The notes under the pieces: generated by a model
Database searches by the model: none
Seen by the model: the letters and a program-made list of their open reading frames with translations, nothing else
What the model was told of the DNA's origin: nothing
Assembly: GCA_015075305.1 (NCBI GenBank)
Contig: JABTUS010000002.1
Location: 124,001-188,000, forward strand
Reading direction: 5' to 3'
DNA length: 64,000 nucleotides
Source of the DNA: Opitutaceae bacterium
GTDB taxonomy: Bacteria; Verrucomicrobiota; Verrucomicrobiia; Opitutales; Opitutaceae
Program-made: the position numbers and the translations under genes
Shown here: positions 1 through 9,320 of the stretch, in pieces
How the letters are laid out: the number at the start of each line of letters is the position of its first letter
How positions within the stretch are numbered: position 1 is the stretch's first letter

Positions 1-1449
1 CGCATCGAGGAAATCCGCCGCGTGCTGAACCGCGCGGCGGAGGCCCTCAATGTCCAGGCCGGAATCGCCCAGGCCTCCACCGCTGGAGCGTCCGCATCAC
101 CATCCGATTCCACGGCATCCATCAACAATGCCCTTGCCGCTCTTTTCCCCGGCATCGCATTTGCCGCGACACGGTCGAAACTGGCGCGCATGATGCGCCA
201 GCCTGGCAACGCTCTGGTCGTCGCCGAGCCCGGACTGATCTGCCCCGACTCGCTTCAACTCTGGCGCGAGGCGTCTCCCAACCCGGGTGCTTCCTGGCAG
301 GTGCTCGACGCGAAAAACTGCGACACCGACACCAAGGCCGCGCTCTTTGGAGAGGATGGTCTTCCCGGCCCGATCACGCTCGCCGCCCGCGGAGGCACCC
401 TCGTCCTTCTCAACCTGGATTCACTGCCTGCAAGCGACCAGGCGAAACTCACCGGACTGCTCCAGGGCACGCCACCCACGCGGATGATTGCAACCGTCCG
501 CCGCGATCCCGACCTCCTGCTCGAGGAGGGTTTGATCGACGAGTCCCTCTATTTCCGCTTCTCGACAAGCGCCATCTCCATCCCTGCGCTCTGTGATCTC
601 GTCGAGCACATCGACGCGATTTTCACGGATGTGCTTCGCGCGTCGCCTGACTTTCCCTTCGCGTCGATGGATCTCCAGATTGAATCCGCGGCTTCGGCCG
701 CCATCCGCGGCTATCGCTGGCCCGACAATCTGTCGGAGCTGCGGGCCGTCGCCGACTGGACAGCCACGCAGATGCGCTCTCCACGGGTGGTCCTTTCCCA
801 CCTCCCGGAGCGCTTTCGGGGAATCCACATTGAGACGCTCGCCGACGCCCTTGCGAGAGCGCAGCGCGAGCACCTGCAGCGCGCCATACGCGTCACCCCG
901 AGTCCCGCCGAAGCGGCACGGGCCCTGGGCGTCACCCACGAGGATCTGACCCGGGCTCTCGCTTCGAATGGACCGGATCTCTTTTCAATCGGCAGCGAGG
1001 CCGTTCAACGGACGGAAGGCGCCCCGGCCGCATCAGTCGGGACACGCACGCGAAACGGATTCCTCATCATCGCCGCCGATGACCGGCTTCGCCTCCCGAT
1101 GGAGGCGCATTTCGCGGGCATTTCCATCGACACCCGTAGTGCGATTGACGGCCTGCAGGCCATCGCGCGGATCCTGCTCGCACCTGTCAGGCCCAGATTC
1201 GTGATCATCTGCGGGCCGACTCCTCCCTTTGAGCTGCCGGAATTCATCGCGCAGCTTCGACGCATCGAGCCTTCGCTCACCATCGCCACCCTGGGCGCCG
1301 AAACCGAGATCGACGGCGTCTCCTGCTTCCCCTCGCTCGACTGCATGGACAAGTTCGCGTCCTGCGTCGCCCACCTTCTCAGCGCGAGAACGCCCGCGCC
1401 CGTCAGCCCTCCGGCGGCCGCGGCCGCGGTCGCTGTCGCTGTCGCGTGA
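1..1449 (+). CDS. Degenerate sigma-54-activator-like (NtrC-type) AAA+ protein, 5' end outside window
   Basis: The frame is open from base 1, so the gene probably starts upstream; a GTG at 22 is the first in-window start. About 480 residues are visible. The central part follows the NtrC-type AAA+ layout: AALFGED resembles the usual ELFG segment, GGTLVLLNLDSLP sits where Walker B should be, RMIATVRRD matches the conserved IATxxRD strand, and RGYRWPDNLSEL matches the WPGN-x-REL segment. The P-loop position (LVVAEPGLICPD) has no GxxxxGK, and Walker B lacks its DE pair, so ATPase activity is unlikely. A Fis-like stretch follows (PSPAEAARALGVTHEDL). The C-terminal ~110 residues look like a receiver fold in which the phospho-acceptor position reads VIICGP. 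I infer a catalytically dead regulator; its partner is unknown. Confidence 0.6.
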   Translation, partial: RIEEIRRVLNRAAEALNVQAGIAQASTAGASASPSDSTASINNALAALFPGIAFAATRSKLARMMRQPGNALVVAEPGLICPDSLQLWREASPNPGASWQVLDAKNCDTDTKAALFGEDGLPGPITLAARGGTLVLLNLDSLPASDQAKLTGLLQGTPPTRMIATVRRDPDLLLEEGLIDESLYFRFSTSAISIPALCDLVEHIDAIFTDVLRASPDFPFASMDLQIESAASAAIRGYRWPDNLSELRAVADWTATQMRSPRVVLSHLPERFRGIHIETLADALARAQREHLQRAIRVTPSPAEAARALGVTHEDLTRALASNGPDLFSIGSEAVQRTEGAPAASVGTRTRNGFLIIAADDRLRLPMEAHFAGISIDTRSAIDGLQAIARILLAPVRPRFVIICGPTPPFELPEFIAQLRRIEPSLTIATLGAETEIDGVSCFPSLDCMDKFASCVAHLLSARTPAPVSPPAAAAAVAVAVA

Positions 1450-1493
1450 GAAGATTCTTGCGCGCCTGAAAAAGACCGCCTCCCATCGAAGGG

Positions 1494-2324
1494 ATGGCCT
1501 CCGACGGAGAAAAATCTGGAAACAGGGAATGCGGGGTCGTCTCGCCGCGGGGATTCACCCTTTCTCAAGCCGTCATCGGTCGCACGCTCGCCACTCCATG
1601 GAAGCGGCTGCTCTCCATTCTTCTGGACATGGTTGTCGTCGCGGTGCTCTCCCTGCTCTCCGGCCCGTGGCTCGGCCTCGCCACCGGCGCCATGCTGATC
1701 GTGCTGTTTGGAAACGATCCTGAAGCGCCGATCCCCAAGAAGGCCGTTCGATGGGCCTGCCGCGCCATGGGCGCCATCGTCATCGTGCTTTCCGTCCTCG
1801 CCCTCGGCCATCTCCCCTTGCTGAAGGAGCGCGGGTTGCAGATCGATGCGCTGACCGGATTCGAGCCCAGCCAGGCCCAGCGGGAGGTCATCGTCCTCCC
1901 GCCCAACGCGACAAACGGAGAAGTGCGCACGGTCGTCGATCGACTTCAGCACCAGGTGGAGGAACTGAAGAAGGACAACGAAACCCAGCGCAAAACCGCG
2001 GGTTCGTGGCTCGGACAAACTCGCACACTGGCAGGCGCGCTCGGCGTCACATTCGGCTGGTCGGGGGTGTACTTTACGCTGCTCGCCGGAAGCTGGCATG
2101 GCCGCACCCTCGGCAAAGCGCTGTTCGGCATCCAGGCGCTGAAAACCGACGGATCCGCCTTCACGTACTTCGATGCATTCGTGCGCCACGGTGGATACGT
2201 TGCAGGTGTCGCGATGGGCATGACCGGCTTTCTCAAACTGCTCTGGGATCCCAACCGACAGGCCGTCGAGGACCGCATTGCGGGCACCGTCGTGGTCTGC
2301 GTCACAGGGCAGGCCACTGCCTGA
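1494..2324 (+). CDS. RDD family integral membrane protein
   Basis: This 276-residue protein has hydrophobic segments near residues 38-75 and 90-107, a polar stretch with coiled-coil character (VDRLQHQVEELKKDNETQ, about residues 145-162), and a C-terminal membrane part. RDD-family landmarks are visible: GRTLGKALFGIQ before the last segment and RQAVEDRIAGTVVV at the end. RDD proteins are inner-membrane proteins, some with proposed transport roles; the substrate here is unknown. It starts 44 bases after the preceding gene and precedes a Tat-exported propeller protein, so it may belong to the same transcript. The inserted coiled-coil linker is longer than in minimal RDD proteins. Confidence 0.75.
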   Translation: MASDGEKSGNRECGVVSPRGFTLSQAVIGRTLATPWKRLLSILLDMVVVAVLSLLSGPWLGLATGAMLIVLFGNDPEAPIPKKAVRWACRAMGAIVIVLSVLALGHLPLLKERGLQIDALTGFEPSQAQREVIVLPPNATNGEVRTVVDRLQHQVEELKKDNETQRKTAGSWLGQTRTLAGALGVTFGWSGVYFTLLAGSWHGRTLGKALFGIQALKTDGSAFTYFDAFVRHGGYVAGVAMGMTGFLKLLWDPNRQAVEDRIAGTVVVCVTGQATA

Positions 2325-2363
2325 CTTCAATCCCGCCACAAGAGCACACGCGCACTCACCGTC

Positions 2364-3425
2364 ATGCCGTCCTCCGACAGTCTTCCTCGCCGCCAGTTCA
2401 TCCGCCTTTCCGCCGGCACGGCCGCAATCACCGCAATCGGCTGCGGTTTTCGCGGGATTTCCTTCGCAGACACCACCGCGCTTCCGACCCTTGGCCAGGG
2501 CGTGTTCCGGTATCGTCAGGTGACCGGCTGGGGCGAACTCGATGCCCGCACTCCAGTCAACAACTGCCACGGCCTGGCGCAAGATCGCCAGGGTCATGTG
2601 ATTCTCCTGACCGACGACGTCACCAACAACGTCATCATCTACGACAAGGCGGGAAGGCTGGTCCACAAATGGGGCACGTCCTTTCCCGGCGCTCACGGCC
2701 TTTCGCTGATCGACGAGGGGAAACGACAGGTCCTGTACATCACTGATCTGAAAACCAATCGTGTCACGAAGACTTCGCTTGATGGTGAGGTGCTCAATGA
2801 GTGGCTCTGGCCATCAACGCTCGGAAAGTACGCCAAGGCAGACGAGTACCGGCCGTCGTGGACCCTCCATCGCGACAACGGTGAGTTCTTCGTCCTCGAT
2901 GGGTACGGCCGCGACTATATTCTCCATTACGGCTCGGACGGCTTGCAGCGCCGCATCTTCGGAGGACCCGAGGGCGGCATCGTTCACTGGGGTCCGCACG
3001 GCGGCATGATTGACCGGCTTCCCAAGGGCGCGGATTCGTTGTTGATCGCCATGAGCGACCAGCGCTATCTCCTGCGTCTCGATCTTGATGGGAATCATCT
3101 GGAGCGGATCGAACTTCCGGGCGGCAACCCCCGCCAGATTAGAAAATACGGAACGCACTATTTCGTTGCCCACCTTGCCGACAACTGGCCCGCGGACCGC
3201 AACAGCCGTGGCTTCATTTCAATCCTCGACGAAAATTTCCGTGTTGTTTCCAACATCGGCGGACTGCCTCCTCACTACGACGACAATGGCCGGTTGCTCC
3301 CGATGTCGCACGATGGCTCAGTCTTTCAACACCCGCACGACCTGCTCGTCGACGACGACCAAAGCCTCTACGTCGCGCAATTCGCATCGGGCAGAACCTA
3401 TCCGTTGAAGTTCGAGCGCGTATGA
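2364..3425 (+). CDS. Tat-exported beta-propeller (NHL-like) protein
   Basis: The 353-residue product begins with a twin-arginine signal (RRQFIRLSAG near residue 9) followed by a hydrophobic stretch ending near the ISFADT segment, so export is probably folded and via Tat. The remainder has repeated strands of the NHL/six-bladed propeller type (HGLAQDRQGHVILLTDD, HGLSLIDE..VLYITDL, FFVLDGYGRDYILHY, HDLLVDDDQSLYVAQF). Relatives include peptidyl-hydroxyglycine lyase-like and 6-bladed propeller proteins; no catalytic assignment can be made. The gene follows the RDD gene by 39 bases and precedes a second propeller gene by about 100 bases. Confidence 0.7.
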   Translation: MPSSDSLPRRQFIRLSAGTAAITAIGCGFRGISFADTTALPTLGQGVFRYRQVTGWGELDARTPVNNCHGLAQDRQGHVILLTDDVTNNVIIYDKAGRLVHKWGTSFPGAHGLSLIDEGKRQVLYITDLKTNRVTKTSLDGEVLNEWLWPSTLGKYAKADEYRPSWTLHRDNGEFFVLDGYGRDYILHYGSDGLQRRIFGGPEGGIVHWGPHGGMIDRLPKGADSLLIAMSDQRYLLRLDLDGNHLERIELPGGNPRQIRKYGTHYFVAHLADNWPADRNSRGFISILDENFRVVSNIGGLPPHYDDNGRLLPMSHDGSVFQHPHDLLVDDDQSLYVAQFASGRTYPLKFERV

Positions 3426-3526
3426 GGCGATCCGAACGCGCACCGCCGCCCACGATTTGCCGTCGACCTGCCTGTCGTCGCCCGGCATTTTTGATCGAAT
3501 TATCCTGAGAGCGAAATTTCGAACTC

Positions 3527-4648
3527 ATGCACGTCAAACCATCCCTCACGCTTGTTTTCTCCTGCCTCATGGCCCTCACCTCCATTTCGAACGCGAAGGA
3601 AATCCATGCGTTCATCGGCACCTACTCTCAAACCTCCAGCAAGGGCATCTACGCCGTAACGCTCGACCTGGAATCCGGCAGGCTGGGACCGGTGTCCCTT
3701 GCCGCCGAGGCGCGGGATCCCTCCTTCCTCGCCTATTCCCCCGATCTGAAGTCTCTCTACGCGATCAATGAATCCGAGGGGCGCATCCGCTCCTTTTCCG
3801 TCGGAAGGGATCACACGCTGCGCCCGCTCAACGATCTTCCCACGGACGCGGGTTATCCGCCGGATCTGGCCGTAGATCCAAGCGGCAGGATGATCGTCAG
3901 TGCGATCTACGGTGGCGGTGCGGTCGTCGGGTTTCCGATCATGAAGAACGGTTCGCTCGGCCAGCGCTCCGCATTGATCAAGCACAGCGGAAAGTCAGTC
4001 AACGCCTCGCGCCAGGAAGCGCCCCACGCCCATGGCGTCACGTTCTCGAAGAACGGCCGGTTCGTCGTGATCCCCGATCTCGGCATCGATCAGGTGAAGG
4101 TCTACGCTGTTGATGCTGCAAAGGGAGGACTCGCCGCATCCGCAGGCGATCACCTCGCCATCGAACCCGGAAGCGGTCCGCGGCACGCCGTGTTTTCCAA
4201 GGATGGAAAATTTCTCTATGTGATCAACGAGCTGGTCAGCACGATCACCGTGGCATCATTCAACGAGAAGACCGGTGGGCTCAAGACGCTGCAGACCGTG
4301 GGCACGCTGCCGGCCGGTTTCACCGGAGAAAGCTCCACGGCGGAAATCGCGCTGCACCCCGGCGGGCGCTTCATCTACGGCTCCAATCGCGGGCACGACA
4401 GCATCGCGCGCTTCAGCCGCGACGACAAGTCGGGCAGGCTCACGTTTCTCGACACCACGCCAACGGGCGGACGGACGCCGCGGCATTTCGCAATCACCCC
4501 CGACGGCCGATGGCTCGTCGCGGCCAATCAGGACAGCGACACGCTCTGCGTTTTCCGGATCGACGCGAAGACTGGCGCCCTCACTGCCACCGGCAGCACC
4601 GCAAACGTGCCACGGCCCGTGTGCGTGCGGTTTGAGAGTTATCCGTAG
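3527..4648 (+). CDS. Secreted lactonase family (Pgl-type seven-bladed propeller) protein
   Basis: The protein is 373 residues with a Sec signal peptide (hydrophobic residues 6-20, cleavage near SNA-KE). The mature part matches the 6-phosphogluconolactonase/lactonase propeller family: FIGTYSQTSSKGIY at the start, DPSFLAYSPDLKSLYAINE, a histidine-rich HAHGVTFSKNGRFVVIPDLG, GPRHAVFSKDGKFLYVINEL, ALHPGGRFIYGSNRG and PRHFAITPDGRWLVAANQDS blades. Family members hydrolyse sugar lactones; the signal peptide argues for a periplasmic substrate rather than the pentose phosphate pathway. The start at 3527 is supported by the signal peptide. Confidence 0.8.
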   Translation: MHVKPSLTLVFSCLMALTSISNAKEIHAFIGTYSQTSSKGIYAVTLDLESGRLGPVSLAAEARDPSFLAYSPDLKSLYAINESEGRIRSFSVGRDHTLRPLNDLPTDAGYPPDLAVDPSGRMIVSAIYGGGAVVGFPIMKNGSLGQRSALIKHSGKSVNASRQEAPHAHGVTFSKNGRFVVIPDLGIDQVKVYAVDAAKGGLAASAGDHLAIEPGSGPRHAVFSKDGKFLYVINELVSTITVASFNEKTGGLKTLQTVGTLPAGFTGESSTAEIALHPGGRFIYGSNRGHDSIARFSRDDKSGRLTFLDTTPTGGRTPRHFAITPDGRWLVAANQDSDTLCVFRIDAKTGALTATGSTANVPRPVCVRFESYP

Positions 4649-4788
4649 GCGAGTCGGCTCCAACCTGCGGTGGCTGTGGCTGGTTTCCAACGCCACGCGC
4701 GATCTCCAAGCCGGTCACGACGGAGCGTGCCCCTCCAACATTTGTCCCCACCCCTCCATTTTCCCTGCCCCCGTTTGCCTTGCATCCA

Positions 4789-4805
4789 CCCCTCCGTTGG
4801 AGGGG
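4789..4805. terminator. Perfect hairpin between convergent genes
   Basis: CCCCTCC and GGAGGGG form a 7-bp stem around a GTT loop. It lies between the convergent lactonase (+) and SGNH hydrolase (-) genes, in a 228-base gap that also holds two more CCCCTCC copies (near 4733 and 4751). It has no clear T-tract, so a terminator role is inferred from position; it could also be a dispersed repeat of the kind seen at 9.3 kb. Confidence 0.35.
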
Positions 4806-4876
4806 CATGCTTTGTCATTCCCAGGGGACGCCCATCACCCCACGCCGCCGGTCAGCGACGTGCGATCGATCCGCCC

Positions 4877-5605
4877 CTACTTCAGCAGCTTGTTCAGCGG
4901 TCCCTTGATCGCGTCGGCCCAGATTTTGTAACCCGCCAGATTCGGATGCAGAAGGTCCGGCATGATGTCCTTCGACAGCGTGCCATCGGGTTCGAGAAAG
5001 CGCTTGTTGATGTTGAGAAACACGACGTGTTGTCCATCCTTCAGTTTCGCGATCATCTTGTTGATCTCATTGACTTGGGCGCGCTGCGGGGCGTCCTTCT
5101 CACCACGCGGAAAAATCGCGAGCAGCAAAATTTTGGCATCCGGCAGTTTGGCGCGCAGTCGCTCCACAATGGCACGCACCCCCTCGGCCACCTCGGCATT
5201 TGTATTGCGGGGTGTCGTCTTGTCAGGCTCAAACCCCGTGTTGTTCGTGCCAATCATCAGGACCACGGCCTTCGGCGAAATTCCGTCCAACTCCCCATTG
5301 TCAATGCGCCACAGCACATGCTGGGTGCGGTCGCCGCCTATGCCAAAATTGACCGCCTTGAGCGGCGCAAAGCGCTCGTTCCAGATTTCCAGTCCCTTTG
5401 TCCTCCATCCGTCAGTGATCGAATCGCCGAGGAAAAGGACATCGACATTGCCCGCCTTCGCAATCTCCACGAAACCCTTGTGCCGCGCCAGCCATCTGTC
5501 ATCGCGCGGAACAGGCACCGTCGCTGTGTTTGCTTGAACGGAAACCGCAAAGGCCGCCATGAGAAGCAGGCCGGACAAGGCACGGGAAAAACGGGGTGTT
5601 TTCAT
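4877..5605 (-). CDS. Secreted SGNH/GDSL hydrolase (PAF-acetylhydrolase-like)
   Basis: The 242-residue product starts at the ATG at 5605, which gives a signal peptide (FSRALSGLLLMAAFAVSVQA). All SGNH blocks are present: FLGDSITDGW with the nucleophile Ser, a Gly block (NFGIGGDRTQHVLWRI), the Asn block (LMIGTNNTG) and the Asp/His block (LLHPNLAGYKIW). This pattern matches the platelet-activating-factor acetylhydrolase-like esterases often found beside glycosidases, where they remove acyl groups from glycans. It is convergent with the lactonase and overlaps no other gene. Confidence 0.85.
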   Translation of the reverse strand: MKTPRFSRALSGLLLMAAFAVSVQANTATVPVPRDDRWLARHKGFVEIAKAGNVDVLFLGDSITDGWRTKGLEIWNERFAPLKAVNFGIGGDRTQHVLWRIDNGELDGISPKAVVLMIGTNNTGFEPDKTTPRNTNAEVAEGVRAIVERLRAKLPDAKILLLAIFPRGEKDAPQRAQVNEINKMIAKLKDGQHVVFLNINKRFLEPDGTLSKDIMPDLLHPNLAGYKIWADAIKGPLNKLLK

Positions 5606-5712
5606 CGGCCGGCAGACTGTCACTCCCGCCATGCCCTGGCCAGATCCTTTTTTCCGGGCGCACTTCAGTTGACGATTCGGCGAACCTCGGGCTGACTGGG
5701 CGGTTCATCTTC

Positions 5713-6996
5713 ATGGCAGACTTCCTGGACACCCCGGCCAACACCAAACTCGAACGCGCCTTTCTCGTGGGTGTGCAAACCTCCGACATGGCGCCTGGCG
5801 AGGGCGCGGAGTTGCTCAGCGAGCTGCGCGAACTGGTGGAAAACCTCAAGCTCACCGTCTGCCAGTCGTCCCTCGTCAATCTCCGCACACCGACTCCCGC
5901 GCTGCTTCTTGGCTCCGGCAAGGCGAAGGAAATCGCCGAGCTCGCCAAGGCCGAGGGCGCCGATGTCATCGTCTTTGACGAGGCGCTTTCACCGGCACAG
6001 CAGCGCAACTGGGAGGAGCTCTCGGAACTCGCCGTGATCGACCGCCAGGAGGTGATCCTCGAGGTTTTCGCCGACCGTGCGCAGACGCGCGAGGCCGTGC
6101 TCCAGGTCGCGCTGGCGCGCATGGAATACTCCCTGCCGCGCCTCACCCGCGCGTGGACCCACCTCTCGCGCCAGCGCGGCAAGGGTGCGCTCGGCGGCGA
6201 GGGCGAGACGCAGCTCGAGCAGGACCGGCGCATCGTGCGCGATCGCATCGTTCACCTGAAGGCGGAGCTCGCCGAGGTGCGCAAACAGCGCGGAACGCAG
6301 CGCCGCCGCCGCCAGCGCGTCCCGGTGCCCACGGCCGCCATCGTCGGCTACACCAACGCCGGAAAATCCTCGCTGCTCAACGCGCTCACCGGCGCGAGCG
6401 TGCTCGCCGAGGACAAACTCTTCGCCACGCTCGATCCCACAACGCGGCAGCTTCAGCTCCGCGGAAACCAGAAGCTGCTCGTCACCGACACCGTCGGTTT
6501 CATCCGCCGTCTTCCCCACGGTCTGGTCGAGGCGTTCAAGGCCACGCTTGAGGAGGTCGTTGTCGCCGACTTTCTCATTCACGTCCTCGACCTCACCAGT
6601 CCGAATGTCGCGCACCACCACGCCACCACGCTGGCGGTCCTGAAGGAACTGGGGGCCGACGACAAACCGATGATCACCGTCTTCAACAAGGTCGATCTGG
6701 CCGACAGCGCGGCGCTCACGCGCGCCCATCACCTGGCACCCGAGGCGCTCCGGCTTTCCGCGCGCACGGGCGAGGGCCTGCCAGCGCTCGTCGACCGCTG
6801 CCTCGAGCAGATCGCCGACACGCTCTGCATGTCCACGCTGCTCATCCCGCATGAGCGCTATGACATCGTGGCCCGCCTTCACCAGGTCGGCCACGTGCAG
6901 CATGAGGAGCAGCGCGACGACGGCGTTTTCCTGCAGTGCCGTTTTCCACCGGCACAGTCGGCGATTTTTGCGCCGTTTGTCGTCAACGGAGACTGA
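5713..6996 (+). CDS. hflX: GTPase HflX
   Basis: This 427-residue P-loop GTPase has the HflX N-terminal domain (LLLGSGKAKEIAELAK, residues 65-80; FDEALSPAQQRNWEE), the glycine-rich linker GKGALGGEGETQLEQDRR (about 157-173), and the G domain: G1 GYTNAGKS (212-219), G2 FATLDPTTR, G3 DTVGF, G4 NKVD. HflX binds the 50S subunit and rescues stalled ribosomes under stress. The ATG at 5713 is preferred over an in-frame ATG at 5596 because the conserved region begins at ERAFLVGVQ and the upstream stretch overlaps the divergent hydrolase start. Confidence 0.93.
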   Translation: MADFLDTPANTKLERAFLVGVQTSDMAPGEGAELLSELRELVENLKLTVCQSSLVNLRTPTPALLLGSGKAKEIAELAKAEGADVIVFDEALSPAQQRNWEELSELAVIDRQEVILEVFADRAQTREAVLQVALARMEYSLPRLTRAWTHLSRQRGKGALGGEGETQLEQDRRIVRDRIVHLKAELAEVRKQRGTQRRRRQRVPVPTAAIVGYTNAGKSSLLNALTGASVLAEDKLFATLDPTTRQLQLRGNQKLLVTDTVGFIRRLPHGLVEAFKATLEEVVVADFLIHVLDLTSPNVAHHHATTLAVLKELGADDKPMITVFNKVDLADSAALTRAHHLAPEALRLSARTGEGLPALVDRCLEQIADTLCMSTLLIPHERYDIVARLHQVGHVQHEEQRDDGVFLQCRFPPAQSAIFAPFVVNGD

Positions 6997-7010
6997 CCGC
7001 GCGGCGATTC

Positions 7011-7030
7011 CGTCACCGCACGGAGTGACG
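7011..7030. terminator. Short hairpin between convergent hflX and Dabb gene
   Basis: CGTCAC (7011-7016) pairs perfectly with GTGACG (7025-7030) around an 8-base loop, in the 56-base gap between two convergent genes. There is no T-run, so a bidirectional terminator is only suggested by position. Confidence 0.25.
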
Positions 7031-7052
7031 ACCCGCACGCCGGTCGATCCCG

Positions 7053-7352
7053 TTACTCGGCGTCGTAGATCTGCACCTTCGACCAGTAGGTCTTGAAGGT
7101 GTTCACGAACTTCTCGTGGATCGGATCCACCTGGTAGGCATCGTGTGCGGCAACGTCCCTGCAGATGACCGTGAGGCCAACCGAATAGGAACGGTCGATG
7201 ACCGGCCGGGGCGTGGTTGCAGCAGGGGCACCGACGTGGACCGCGGTGACCGACGTGATCGTGCCGAGCGACTCGACGCCCTTGCGAAATTCAGCGCATT
7301 GCGCGGCTGTCAGGTCGGGTCTGAGCCAGAAGAAGACGGTGTGAACGAGCAT
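7053..7352 (-). CDS. Dabb (stress-responsive A/B barrel) domain protein
   Basis: The 99-residue protein starts at the ATG at 7352 (MLVHTVFFWLRPDL). It shows the Dabb pattern: an N-terminal strand with a conserved His (HTVFFW), a central helix, RSYSVGLTVICRD, and HDAYQVDPIHEKFV with the conserved His near the C-terminus. Dabb proteins are small dimeric ferredoxin-like folds; function here is unknown. It is convergent with hflX and lies 73 bases downstream of the phosphate transporter gene on the same strand. Confidence 0.8.
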   Translation of the reverse strand: MLVHTVFFWLRPDLTAAQCAEFRKGVESLGTITSVTAVHVGAPAATTPRPVIDRSYSVGLTVICRDVAAHDAYQVDPIHEKFVNTFKTYWSKVQIYDAE

Positions 7353-7425
7353 GGAAAGGGTTGAGAGCGGGTCCAAGCCGATCGAAACTCCCGAAAAACT
7401 CCAACTCAAAAGGCGGATTATTCCG

Positions 7426-8487
7426 TTAGATCCAGAGGCTCAGCAGCCGCTGCGTGCTCCACCCGAGCAGCGCCGTGATCGGCAGCGTCAGGACCCACGC
7501 CCAAAGAATACGGGAAACTACGCCCCACTTGACTGCGCTCGCCCGCTTGGTGGCTCCCACGCCCATGATGGAGGTCGAAATCACGTGCGTCGTCGAAAGC
7601 GGCACCCCGATGTGCGTGGCGGCCTGGATGATCACCGCCGCCGTCGTCTCCGCAGCAAAGCCATGCACAGGCTGCAGCTTCACCATCTTGTGCCCCATCG
7701 TCTTGATGATGCGCCAGCCGCCAGCAGCCGTGCCCGCGGCCATCGTCAGCGCGCACAGCACCATCACCCATCGCTCCACCTTGAACTCGGGGGTGCGCAG
7801 AAATTCCATCCAGAAGGGCACATGGTCAAAGGCGCCGGCCTGCGTCCCCGTGAACAGCGCCAGCGCAATGATGCCCATGGTCTTCTGAGCGTCATTCGAT
7901 CCGTGGCTGAATCCCATCCAGGACGCGCTCACAAGCTGCAGCTTTCCAAAGATGATGTTGATCACGCGGGGACGCACTTTCCGCAGAATAGCGTAGAGAA
8001 CGAACATGATGATCGCGCCAATGATGAAGCCCATCAAGGGCGACAGCACCATCGGCAGAACCACCTTGGGCCACAGCCCCGTGTGTTTTCCCGCTGCGTC
8101 GACGACTGACCAGTGCAACACGTGCCAGTCCCCGGCGCTGGTGCCCACCGCCGCGCCGCAAAGCCCGCCCACAAGCGCGTGACTGGAGCTCGATGGAAGG
8201 CCGAGCCACCAGGTGAAGAGCCCCCAGATGATCGCACCCACCAGGGCCGCAAGCACGGTGCCCATCGTGAGCGCGTGCATGTCAACCAGTCCCCGACCGA
8301 TGGTCGTCGCCACCGCCGTTCCCCACATGGCGCCCGCAAGATTGAAAACGGCGGCCATCGCCAGCGCCTGCCGCGGGGAGAGCACCTTCGTCGACACCAC
8401 TGTCGCGATCGCATTGGCGGCGTCGTGAAAACCGTTGATGTACTCGAACACCAACGCCGCAAGAAGCACCAGCAGGAAGAGCGTCAT
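7426..8487 (-). CDS. pit: Pit-family inorganic phosphate transporter
   Basis: The 353-residue membrane protein has about ten hydrophobic segments and the two inverted-repeat signatures of PiT transporters: NGFHDAANAIATVVST near residue 18 in the first half and FSHGSNDAQKTMGIIAL near residue 220 in the second. PiT carriers import phosphate, usually as metal-phosphate with protons or cations. The gene follows the DUF47 gene by 12 bases on the same strand, the standard pairing of a low-affinity transporter with its PhoU-like accessory protein. Confidence 0.92.
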   Translation of the reverse strand: MTLFLLVLLAALVFEYINGFHDAANAIATVVSTKVLSPRQALAMAAVFNLAGAMWGTAVATTIGRGLVDMHALTMGTVLAALVGAIIWGLFTWWLGLPSSSSHALVGGLCGAAVGTSAGDWHVLHWSVVDAAGKHTGLWPKVVLPMVLSPLMGFIIGAIIMFVLYAILRKVRPRVINIIFGKLQLVSASWMGFSHGSNDAQKTMGIIALALFTGTQAGAFDHVPFWMEFLRTPEFKVERWVMVLCALTMAAGTAAGGWRIIKTMGHKMVKLQPVHGFAAETTAAVIIQAATHIGVPLSTTHVISTSIMGVGATKRASAVKWGVVSRILWAWVLTLPITALLGWSTQRLLSLWI

Positions 8488-8499
8488 GGGACGGTCTGC

Positions 8500-9138
8500 T
8501 CAGGAGTACTTCAATACGATCTGGAAAACCACGCTGCCGGCATCGCGGCACCGGTCGATGCACTTCTCCGTCATCTCGAAGAGATCCTGGAGGATCATTG
8601 TCTCCTTGGCATCGGTCGGCCCCACATAGAGTTCACGGATCAACCCGAGCATGACCTTGTCCGCCTCGTTCTCAGCGTATTTCAGACGTTCATTCGCCTC
8701 CTGCACCCCCTCAAGTTTCGCGCCCTTGCGGAGCTGCTTGACCATGAAGGCAACCGCCGCCGCCGCCTGTCCGAGCAGTTCCGCCTGTCGAATGAAACCC
8801 TCTCGCGGAAGTCTGCCCGGGTAGAGCGACAGGCGCGTCACCAGCTTCTCAACCGTCTTGGGAATGCGATGCAGCGCCAGCGACAACGCCTCGATGTCCT
8901 CGCGCTCAAGCGGCGTGACAAAGGTCTTGCAGAGCTCTTCGGTGATCTGCCCGGTGATCTGCTTGTTCTTTTGGCGACGCTGGATGAACTCATCGAGATC
9001 GCCCGCCGCGGTGCCGGTGCCGCTCTTCTGCAGGTAGGCCAGAAAAAGTTTTGTGCTGGTCAGAACCTCGTCCGCACTCGCCTCAAGCAAGTCGTAGAAC
9101 TTCTCATCTTTGCCGAACAGTTTGCGAAGCGTGAGCAT
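8500..9138 (-). CDS. DUF47 (PhoU-like) accessory protein of phosphate transporter
   Basis: This 212-residue, almost entirely helical protein matches the DUF47/PhoU-related family: an N-terminal LRKLFGKDEKFYDLLE, an acidic central helix (LEREDIEALSLALHRIPKTVEKL), and a C-terminal helix containing ENEADKVMLGLIRELY. It is the promoter-proximal gene of a two-gene operon with pit; DUF47 proteins regulate or are required for PiT transport. Confidence 0.9.
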   Translation of the reverse strand: MLTLRKLFGKDEKFYDLLEASADEVLTSTKLFLAYLQKSGTGTAAGDLDEFIQRRQKNKQITGQITEELCKTFVTPLEREDIEALSLALHRIPKTVEKLVTRLSLYPGRLPREGFIRQAELLGQAAAAVAFMVKQLRKGAKLEGVQEANERLKYAENEADKVMLGLIRELYVGPTDAKETMILQDLFEMTEKCIDRCRDAGSVVFQIVLKYS

Positions 9139-9320
9139 GGGATGAAAATTCTAAGGGAAAAGCCGCCCACGTTGTAAACGACCTTTCTCCCGTGAACCGA
9201 TGGTTTAGCCCAAGTCTTTCAAGGCAAGTCGCTTAAAATTCCTGGCATCGGCTGCCATGCTGAAATCCAGTGCGCTGCCTCAGCCTGACGCGTCCTGCGC
9301 CGTTGGCGCGCCGACCCCGG

